5,192 nt of DNA from Syntrophomonadaceae bacterium (lineage in GTDB: Bacteria > Bacillota > Dethiobacteria > DTU022), in assembly GCA_007119335.1 (NCBI GenBank), contig SKPU01000112.1, positions 1 through 5,192 on the forward strand, read 5' to 3'. Shown piece by piece: positions 1 through 5,192 of the stretch; position 1 is the stretch's first letter, and every line of letters begins with the position of its first letter. The notes below the pieces were generated by a model. It saw nothing but the letters and a program-made list of their open reading frames with translations. It made no database searches and was not told where the DNA came from. The position numbers and the translations under genes are program-made.

Positions 1-1472
1 AAGGCCGCCCGGAATACCACTTCCAGATCAAGGGCAGAACTGTCCCGGCCCAGGAGAAGACGATTAGTCGGATGGCCAAACATGGTGACCAGGGGATGGG
101 AAAGGGCCTGCTGCAAACGCTCTGTCATTTTCCCTCGTTCCATATTCAGCCCGGAATGAACAGAAGCTATTACAAAATCAAGCTGCTTCAGAACAGCATC
201 TTCATAATCCAGACTGCCGTCAGAACGGATATCAGATTCCACCCCGTGAAATATCCCCAGTTGAGGATATTTTTTGCGCAAACCTTCGATCTCTTCTTTT
301 TGCCTGACCAGATCTTCTGCTTTCAGGCCGCTGGCATAAAATGCAGACTGACTGTGATCGGTAATGCCAACATATTCATACCCGGCTTCCAGGCAGTAAA
401 GGACAATCTCCTCTAGCGTATTGATGCCGTCACTGTAGTTGGTGTGAACATGAAAGATTCCCTTTATGTCCTGATCTTCTATAAGTGTGGGCAGGGAACC
501 CTCTTGCGCTGCTTCAATCTCTCCATAATTTTCGCGTAGTTCAGGTTGAATATAATTAAGATTGAGGGTTCTGAAAAATTCTGCTTCATCCCGACAGGAC
601 AGTAAATCTTCACCCCGAAAAATGCCGTATTCATTAATTTTAAGCCCCATGCTTTTGGCGCGATGACGCAGGGCAGTGTTATGCTCTTTACTGCCGGTAA
701 AGTGATGGAGGGCAAATGGAAACTCTTCCCTTTTGACCACTCGCAAATCCGCGTTAATGCCTTCCTCTAAGCGAACAGAAACTTTAGTATCGCCAAGTGC
801 AATTACTTCTTCCACCACGGGAAGTTCGGCGAAAAAGTTCGTCAGGCAGCCCGGCTGCTTCGTGGAAGCGACCAGGTCAATATCTTTTACTATCTCCCGG
901 CAGCGCCTGATACTGCCGGCCAGGCTGACCTCTTCTATATCTGGAAAGTCTTTGATTTTTTCAAGTAGTTTTTCAGCAATATTTCGGGCTTCATTGTAAA
1001 AAAACTGCCCTTCGTTGCGCCTTATAAAGTCGATACCGGCAAGGATTTTTTCCTGGGTTTTAGTACCAAAACCTTTTAGGTTGGTCAGGCGGTTTTCCCG
1101 GCAGGCATATTCAAGCTCGGCCAGGGTAGTTATCTCTAATATATCATAAAGCGCTCTTACTTTGCGGGGACCCAGACCGGGTACCCTGAGCATTTCCAGG
1201 AGCCCCCCGGGAACACTTGACTTCAGCTCTTCATAGTACGGCATACTCCCGGTCAGTACCAATTCTTTTAGCTTCTCATTTAGAGCGGAGCCAATACCTT
1301 TAACATCTTTTAGTTTATCTTCGTGAACAAGTTTGTGCAGCGCATCTTCGCCCATCATCTCCACAGTCCGTGCAGCGCTGTAATAAGCCCTGCTCTTAAA
1401 TGGATTCTCTCCTTTAAGCTCAAGCAAGACTCCGATTTCTTCTAACATTTTTGCCGTGCCCATTTTTTCCAT
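1..1472 (-). CDS. polX: DNA polymerase/3'-5' exonuclease PolX (partial, C-terminus off the left edge)
   Basis: Family X DNA polymerase with a C-terminal PHP phosphoesterase domain. Bacterial members fill short gaps in base excision repair and carry 3'-5' exonuclease and AP-endonuclease activity, all cytosolic. I translated 490 uninterrupted codons. Residues about 1-85 form the 8-kDa-like helical domain, including a helix-hairpin-helix at KGIGSALNEKL (58-68). Further hairpins are VPGLGPRKV (97-105) and LKGFGTKTQEKI (132-143). The nucleotidyltransferase core has GSIRR (186-190), the metal-binding pair D197/D199 in KDIDL, and a third Asp, D242. TGSKEHNTALR (259-269) is the nucleotide-binding motif. 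The PHP domain begins near residue 337 and shows HVH (341-343), TDHS (371-374), E412, SVHS (437-440) and GHP (466-468). The family is usually about 570 residues, so some 80 are missing, including the last PHP Asp/His metal ligands. The start is fixed: the next in-frame upstream codons include a TGA four codons before the ATG, and GAGGAT lies 8 bases upstream. The identification is very secure. The gene diverges from the yjbQ-family gene. Confidence 0.96.
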   Translation of the reverse strand, partial: MEKMGTAKMLEEIGVLLELKGENPFKSRAYYSAARTVEMMGEDALHKLVHEDKLKDVKGIGSALNEKLKELVLTGSMPYYEELKSSVPGGLLEMLRVPGLGPRKVRALYDILEITTLAELEYACRENRLTNLKGFGTKTQEKILAGIDFIRRNEGQFFYNEARNIAEKLLEKIKDFPDIEEVSLAGSIRRCREIVKDIDLVASTKQPGCLTNFFAELPVVEEVIALGDTKVSVRLEEGINADLRVVKREEFPFALHHFTGSKEHNTALRHRAKSMGLKINEYGIFRGEDLLSCRDEAEFFRTLNLNYIQPELRENYGEIEAAQEGSLPTLIEDQDIKGIFHVHTNYSDGINTLEEIVLYCLEAGYEYVGITDHSQSAFYASGLKAEDLVRQKEEIEGLRKKYPQLGIFHGVESDIRSDGSLDYEDAVLKQLDFVIASVHSGLNMERGKMTERLQQALSHPLVTMFGHPTNRLLLGRDSSALDLEVVFRAA

Positions 1473-1480
1473 TGCTAATC

Positions 1481-1486
1481 ATCCTC
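1481..1486 (-). promoter_or_regulatory. Ribosome binding site of polX
   Basis: GAGGAT on the minus strand ends 8 bases before the ATG at 1472. An in-frame TGA lies between this site and the ATG, so no longer protein is possible. A second in-frame ATG three codons in (1463) has no comparable site upstream. This supports 1472 as the start. Confidence 0.7.
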
Positions 1487-1512
1487 AAAATAAAGCTTGC
1501 TATAACTGGTCC

Positions 1513-1542
1513 CTTATAATAAATATTCTCCATGTTTTGCAA
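1513..1542 (-). promoter_or_regulatory. Candidate sigma-A-type promoter for polX
   Basis: On the minus strand, TTGCAA (1537-1542, four of six matches to the -35 consensus) is followed after 18 bases by TATAAG (1513-1518, five of six matches to the -10 consensus). Transcription would begin near 1505-1508, giving a leader of about 35 bases before the polX ATG. Position and orientation fit, but the region is AT-rich and chance matches are likely. It is read by eye only. Confidence 0.4.
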
Positions 1543-1569
1543 TAATCTTTTTATATTAGAAAAAAAACT

Positions 1570-1582
1570 GACCCGGCAGGTC
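1570..1582. other. Short GACC-N5-GGTC dyad in the divergent intergenic region
   Basis: GACC (1570-1573) and GGTC (1579-1582) form a four-base inverted repeat around five bases. It is a GC-rich island in an otherwise AT-rich spacer between two divergent genes, where a repressor or activator site could sit. Four base pairs are too few to distinguish an operator from chance, and no known regulator motif is recognised. Confidence 0.15.
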
Positions 1583-1616
1583 TTCAGCAAATAAAAATAG
1601 AAAATAATCTTAGAGA

Positions 1617-1622
1617 TATAGT
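1617..1622 (+). promoter_or_regulatory. Possible -10 element for the yjbQ-family gene
   Basis: TATAGT matches five of six positions of the TATAAT consensus and lies 30 bases before the ATG at 1653. That would give a leader of roughly 25 bases containing the ribosome binding site. No convincing -35 box sits 16-18 bases upstream (the sequence there is A-rich). Another -10-like hexamer, TATATT at 1552-1557, also lacks a good -35. The promoter is therefore uncertain. Confidence 0.25.
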
Positions 1623-1640
1623 ATGCTGCCAAATTATTTA

Positions 1641-1645
1641 AGGAG
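1641..1645 (+). promoter_or_regulatory. Ribosome binding site of the yjbQ-family gene
   Basis: AGGAG lies 7 bases upstream of the ATG at 1653. This is a near-ideal Shine-Dalgarno sequence and spacing, and it confirms the chosen start. Confidence 0.8.
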
Positions 1646-1652
1646 TGATTAA

Positions 1653-2066
1653 ATGAAGTCGCATACCACTTATCTTACCTTTAATACCCCAAAGAGGCGC
1701 GAGTATATTAATATAACCAAGGATCTTGAAAAAGCCCTTGCCGAAAGCGGGATTAGTGAGGGGTTTGCCATGGTATCAGCTATGCATCTTACAGCCGGTG
1801 TTTACATCAACGACAATGAAGCGGGGCTAATCAGCGATATCGATGAAATGCTCGAAAAGCTGGCCCCTTTTCGCAGTGACTACAACCACCACCGCACCGG
1901 GGAAGATAACGGTGACGCCCATCTGAAAAATATGCTTGTCGGCCACCAGGTATTAGTCCCCGTTACCGAAGGCAAGCTAGATTTCGGACCCTGGCAGCAA
2001 GTTTTTTATGCCGAGTTTGACGGTAAACGCAGGAAAAGGGTAATTATCAAATTGATCGGGGAGTAA
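1653..2066 (+). CDS. yjbQ: YjbQ/UPF0047 family protein (annotated elsewhere as secondary thiamine-phosphate synthase enzyme)
   Basis: A complete 137-residue protein of the usual length for the UPF0047 family (Pfam PF01894, TIGR00149). These are small cytosolic beta-rich proteins with a conserved histidine-containing putative metal site. Family signatures seen: [15 protein letters not shown] (45-59), the Asn/His-rich stretch [15 protein letters not shown] (77-91) with H79, H80 and H90, [13 protein letters not shown] (102-114), and the basic C-terminal strand [14 protein letters not shown] (124-137). The DFGPW form marks one recognisable subgroup; many relatives have a GTWQ-like sequence there. 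From the literature, E. coli YjbQ shows weak thiamine-phosphate synthase activity when overproduced, which gave the family its name, but the physiological role is unsettled. No thiamine gene is visible nearby, so the context does not support the thiamine label. The gene is probably monocistronic: it is divergent from polX and convergent with carB, with a hairpin starting four bases after its stop. There is no signal peptide or membrane segment. Confidence 0.93.
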   Translation: MKSHTTYLTFNTPKRREYINITKDLEKALAESGISEGFAMVSAMHLTAGVYINDNEAGLISDIDEMLEKLAPFRSDYNHHRTGEDNGDAHLKNMLVGHQVLVPVTEGKLDFGPWQQVFYAEFDGKRRKRVIIKLIGE

Positions 2067-2069
2067 AGG

Positions 2070-2094
2070 AAGGGGCAGTTCAAAGTTGCCCCTT
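2070..2094. terminator. Bidirectional hairpin terminator shared by yjbQ and carB
   Basis: AAGGGGCA (2070-2077) and TGCCCCTT (2087-2094) form a perfect 8-bp GC-rich stem with a 9-base loop. It fills most of the 40-base gap between the stop codons of two convergent genes. Read on the plus strand, it is followed by TTAAATTTAA. Read on the minus strand, it is followed by TTCCTTTA. Both T tracts are interrupted, so termination may be only moderately efficient. The symmetry and position make a two-way terminator the natural reading. Confidence 0.75.
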
Positions 2095-2106
2095 AAATTT
2101 AACACC

Positions 2107-5100
2107 TTAGAGGTAATAGTCCTGCAAACTACGCACTTCCATCTTATCCTTCTGAAGAGCTTTAATCCCTTCCAGGGCAGCAAGAGCCCCCTGCATGGTT
2201 GTAATAATCGAGACTCCCCTCTGCGCAGCCTGGCGGCGTATGCGCGCTCCATCGGAATTAGCGCCCGAGCCTGCAGGGGTATTAATGATTAAACCGACCT
2301 GGTTTTCATTTATATAGTCAAGCATATGAGGTGACCCTTCACTAATTCTTTTTACTTCTTCCACCTCGATACCAACGTCCTGCAGAGCAGCTGCAGTTCC
2401 TGCTGTTGCCAGTAAATGGAATCCCATCCGGGATAACCCCCGGGCCAGTTCAACTGCCTGCGGCTTGTCCTGATCGGCTACAGTAATGAAAATTCTGCCT
2501 TCTACCGGTAGCGGAGTTCCTGCCGCACGTTGAGCTTTCGCCATAGCCATGCCCAGATCAAAATCAATGCCCATCACCTCACCGGTGGAACGCATTTCCG
2601 GCCCCAGCACAATATCCATCTGATCAAACCGGATGAACGAGAAAACTGCTTCCTTTACTGAATAATAAGCAGGGACTCTCTCAGCTGTAAATCCGAGTTC
2701 CGGCAAAGTGGCACCGGCAATAACCCGGGCTGCAAAGCCTGCCAAAGGAACCCCGACCGCTTTACCCACAAAGGGAACAGTCCTGGAAGCCCGCGGGTTA
2801 GCCTCTAAAATAAAAACTTCCCGGCCCCGCACCGCAAACTGGATATTCAAAAGGCCCCTGACGTTAAGTTCAAGGGCAAGCATCTCCGTTTGGCGTCTGA
2901 TCTCTCTTAACTGCTGCGTTCCTATGCTGTAGGGGGGTAAGACACAACAGCTGTCTCCTGAATGCACCCCGGCGTGTTCCACGTGTTCCATGATTCCTCC
3001 CACCACAACCAGCTCGCCGTCACAAATGGCATCCACATCAATTTCCACAGCATTTTCCAGGAATTTATCTAAAAGTAACGGATTAGCAGGGTTCAATTCG
3101 GGGAGGGTAGATATATATTTATCCAGCTCATCAATATTATAAACCACACGCATCGCCCTTCCTCCTAAAACATAAGAAGGGCGAGCCAGCAAGGGAAAAC
3201 CTATTTTTAGGGATACTTCCCGGGCTTCTTCCGGATTGACAGCCGTACCGTGTGATAGTTCCCAGAGTTCGAGTTTATCAATTACCTCTCCAAACTCACG
3301 GCGATTTTCAACCCGGTCAATATCACGAGGTGATGTCCCCCACAGGGGCATCCCTTCTTCCAGCAGGGGTTGCGCCAATTTAAGCGGAGTTTGTCCGCCA
3401 AACTGTAAAATGATCCCGTCAGGATCTTCTTCGCGGCAAATGTTCAGCACATCCTCAAGAGTAAGCGGTTCAAAGTAGAGACAGTCAGAAACATCGTAAT
3501 CGGTACTGACCGTTTCCGGATTGCAGTTAACCATAATAACCTGGAAGCCCTCTTCCCCCAGGGTCATCGCAGCCTGCACACAGCAATAATCAAATTCCAA
3601 CCCCTGCCCAATCCGGTTCGGACCGCTGCCTAAAATAACCACTTTCCCTTTTTTCTTATCCTGTCCATTAGCGGCCTCCGGCAGTCTCCCTTCTGAAGCA
3701 CCCGGTTCATAAGTGGAATAGAGGTATGGAGTGTGCGCTTCAAATTCTCCGGCACAGGTGTCGACCCGCCGGAATATGGGATAAATAGACCACTCTTTTC
3801 GAAGCCGGCGCACTTCTTCTTCAACATTCCCGGTCAGGCGGGCTATAAATTCGTCAGAAAATCCCCAAGATTTAGCTCGCCAGAGCAGTTCTTCGCTTAA
3901 TGCACCTGCTGATTGCAGCTTACGCTCCATTTGGATCAACTGTTCTATCTGGTCGATAAACCAGCCATCAACCATACTATAATAACTGACTTCATCAGAA
4001 GTCATCCCTTCCCGCAAAGCATTTGCAATGGTAAAAATTCTGCCCGGCCGGGGCAGCTGCAGCTGTTCCTGCAGCCACACCAATTTTGCCGCCTTGCCCT
4101 CAGGCATTTCTTCTTCAATCAACCCGTAAAAACCTTGTTCCAAGGATCGCAGCGCTTTCTGCAAAGCTTCTTTAAAAGAACGCGCAATACTCATCACTTC
4201 ACCCACCGACTTCATGCGGGTATTAAGGGTCTGGTCCGCCCCCGGGAACTTGTCAAAATCCCAGCGTGGAATTTTGACCACCACGTAATCCAGAGCAGGC
4301 TCAAAAGAAGCAGGCGTCTCCAAGGTTATATCATTGGTCAATTCATCCAGGGTATATCCCACAGCAAGTTTGGCGGCAATTTTAGCGATCGGAAAACCGG
4401 TCGCTTTTGAAGCCAGGGCTGATGAGCGGGAAACCCGGGGGTTCATCTCTACTACGACCATACGGCTGGTTTCTGTGTCCATTGCAAATTGTATGTTGCA
4501 GCCGCCCGTTTCAACGCCAATTTCACGCAGGGCCCGATTGGAGGCATCACGCATCATCTGGTATTCATGATCACTGAGCGTTTGGGCCGGAGCCACGGTA
4601 ATGCTCTCCCCGGTATGCACCCCCATCGGATCCATGTTTTCGATCGAACAAATAGTGACCACGTTATCATTGCAGTCACGCATCACTTCCAGCTCATATT
4701 CTTTCCAACCCAGGATCGCTTCTTCCACCAACACCTGACCGATTGGGCTGCTGGCCAGACCTGCTGTAACCATCTCAACTAAATGTTCTTCAGTATGAGC
4801 AATACCACCTCCGGCACCGCCAAGTGTAAATGAAGGCCTGATCACCAAAGGATAGCCCTTCACTGCAGCAAATTCAAGAGCCCCGGAGACACTGTTTAAA
4901 TGAGCGCTCTCAGCCGAATCCAATCCGGCGCGTCCCATAGCTGTTTTAAAAAGATCCCTGTTTTCGGCTCGTTTAATGACATCAGAGTTTGCCCCGATCA
5001 ATTCTACTCCATACTGCTCCAGAATACCACTATCGTCTAACTCTACAGCAATATTCAAAGCGGTCTGCCCGCCTAAAGTCGGCAGTAAAGCCTGGGGCCT

Positions 5101-5192
5101 CTCCTTCTCTATAACTTTAACAGCAGCTTCCACGGTCAGTGGTTCGATATATGTTTGGTCAGCCATAGACGGATCAGTCATAATTGTAGCCG
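2107..5192 (-). CDS. carB: Carbamoyl-phosphate synthase large subunit (partial, N-terminus off the right edge)
   Basis: CarB makes carbamoyl phosphate from bicarbonate, two ATP and ammonia supplied by the glutaminase subunit CarA, feeding pyrimidine and arginine synthesis. The frame is open to the right edge. The first in-window ATG (5181) is internal: it is preceded by codons for Ala-Thr-Ile and begins the conserved [14 protein letters not shown] stretch, about residue 55 in E. coli CarB. Counting from that Met, the carboxyphosphate ATP-grasp half has R75, IRPSF with R115, E161 and EMNPR with E245/N247. The oligomerisation domain covers roughly 350-490. The second half begins with [13 protein letters not shown] (515-527) and has ARPSYVLGG (R667), E713 and EANPR (E793/N795). 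The allosteric domain occupies about 895-1024. All these ATP-site residues match E. coli CarB by position, so the enzyme should be active. The UMP/IMP-site residues K906, T926, T929 and N967 are kept, while the ornithine-site Tyr-Asp pair is Ile-Ile (992-993). carB is the last gene of its unit; carA would be expected upstream, outside the window. Confidence 0.98.
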   Translation of the reverse strand, partial: ATIMTDPSMADQTYIEPLTVEAAVKVIEKERPQALLPTLGGQTALNIAVELDDSGILEQYGVELIGANSDVIKRAENRDLFKTAMGRAGLDSAESAHLNSVSGALEFAAVKGYPLVIRPSFTLGGAGGGIAHTEEHLVEMVTAGLASSPIGQVLVEEAILGWKEYELEVMRDCNDNVVTICSIENMDPMGVHTGESITVAPAQTLSDHEYQMMRDASNRALREIGVETGGCNIQFAMDTETSRMVVVEMNPRVSRSSALASKATGFPIAKIAAKLAVGYTLDELTNDITLETPASFEPALDYVVVKIPRWDFDKFPGADQTLNTRMKSVGEVMSIARSFKEALQKALRSLEQGFYGLIEEEMPEGKAAKLVWLQEQLQLPRPGRIFTIANALREGMTSDEVSYYSMVDGWFIDQIEQLIQMERKLQSAGALSEELLWRAKSWGFSDEFIARLTGNVEEEVRRLRKEWSIYPIFRRVDTCAGEFEAHTPYLYSTYEPGASEGRLPEAANGQDKKKGKVVILGSGPNRIGQGLEFDYCCVQAAMTLGEEGFQVIMVNCNPETVSTDYDVSDCLYFEPLTLEDVLNICREEDPDGIILQFGGQTPLKLAQPLLEEGMPLWGTSPRDIDRVENRREFGEVIDKLELWELSHGTAVNPEEAREVSLKIGFPLLARPSYVLGGRAMRVVYNIDELDKYISTLPELNPANPLLLDKFLENAVEIDVDAICDGELVVVGGIMEHVEHAGVHSGDSCCVLPPYSIGTQQLREIRRQTEMLALELNVRGLLNIQFAVRGREVFILEANPRASRTVPFVGKAVGVPLAGFAARVIAGATLPELGFTAERVPAYYSVKEAVFSFIRFDQMDIVLGPEMRSTGEVMGIDFDLGMAMAKAQRAAGTPLPVEGRIFITVADQDKPQAVELARGLSRMGFHLLATAGTAAALQDVGIEVEEVKRISEGSPHMLDYINENQVGLIINTPAGSGANSDGARIRRQAAQRGVSIITTMQGALAALEGIKALQKDKMEVRSLQDYYL

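Noticed and set aside
72..416. A 114-codon open frame on the plus strand inside polX
   Set aside because: It lies antisense to the conserved PHP domain of PolX and has no recognisable protein character, so it is a shadow frame.
1420..1632. A 70-codon minus-strand open frame across the polX start and the intergenic region
   Set aside because: It overlaps the polX start in another frame, is low in complexity over the AT-rich spacer, and has no family features. The 1472 ATG in the polX frame explains the coding sequence.
2971..2992. A short direct repeat (GTGTTCCAC / GTGTTCCAT) inside carB
   Set aside because: It encodes the conserved [10 protein letters not shown] segment, where the two His-Glu pairs produce the repeat. 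It is explained by protein conservation.
4054..4065. A perfect 12-base palindrome, CAGCTGCAGCTG, inside carB
   Set aside because: It arises from alternating Leu/Gln codons in LQEQLQLP of the CarB oligomerisation region. It is inside coding sequence and has no sign of a regulatory role.
3913..4410. A 165-codon open frame on the plus strand inside carB
   Set aside because: It is antisense to highly conserved CarB coding sequence, its translation resembles no protein I recognise, and no good ribosome binding site precedes it. It is a shadow of carB.
5181..5181. The ATG at 5181 as the true start of carB
   Set aside because: The frame stays open to the window edge and the preceding codons (Ala-Thr-Ile) match the conserved NPATIMTDP motif. 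This Met is internal, about 54 residues into the protein.

Overview
The window looks like ordinary bacterial housekeeping DNA, most likely from a Bacillota (Firmicutes) member of the Clostridia type. The evidence is strong AGGAG-type ribosome binding sites, AT-rich intergenic DNA around genes of moderate GC content, a PHP-domain family X DNA polymerase as found in Gram-positive bacteria, and a carbamoyl-phosphate synthase whose allosteric domain lacks the enteric ornithine-site residues. The lineage is an inference; no rRNA or other decisive marker is present.

Layout from left to right. Positions 1-1472 (minus strand) hold the first 490 codons of polX, a DNA repair polymerase/3'-5' exonuclease whose C-terminus lies beyond the left edge. 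Positions 1473-1652 are an AT-rich divergent intergenic region with candidate promoters for both neighbours. Positions 1653-2066 (plus strand) hold a complete small gene of the YjbQ/UPF0047 family. A 40-base convergent gap, 2067-2106, is largely filled by a perfect 8-bp hairpin that probably terminates transcription from both sides. Positions 2107-5192 (minus strand) hold nearly all of carB, the large subunit of carbamoyl-phosphate synthase. Only about the first 55 residues are missing beyond the right edge.

The three genes form three separate transcription units: polX diverges from yjbQ, and yjbQ converges on carB. Nothing links them functionally: polX acts in base excision repair, carB in pyrimidine/arginine precursor synthesis, and the YjbQ protein has no settled physiological role. 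carB is the last gene of its transcription unit, so it is not followed here by pyrK/pyrD as in the classic Bacillus pyr operon.

I found no mobile element, CRISPR array, RNA gene, riboswitch or novel multi-gene system. The points worth a second look are modest: the poorly understood YjbQ protein, the effector-site changes in CarB, the compact shared terminator, and the control region between polX and yjbQ.
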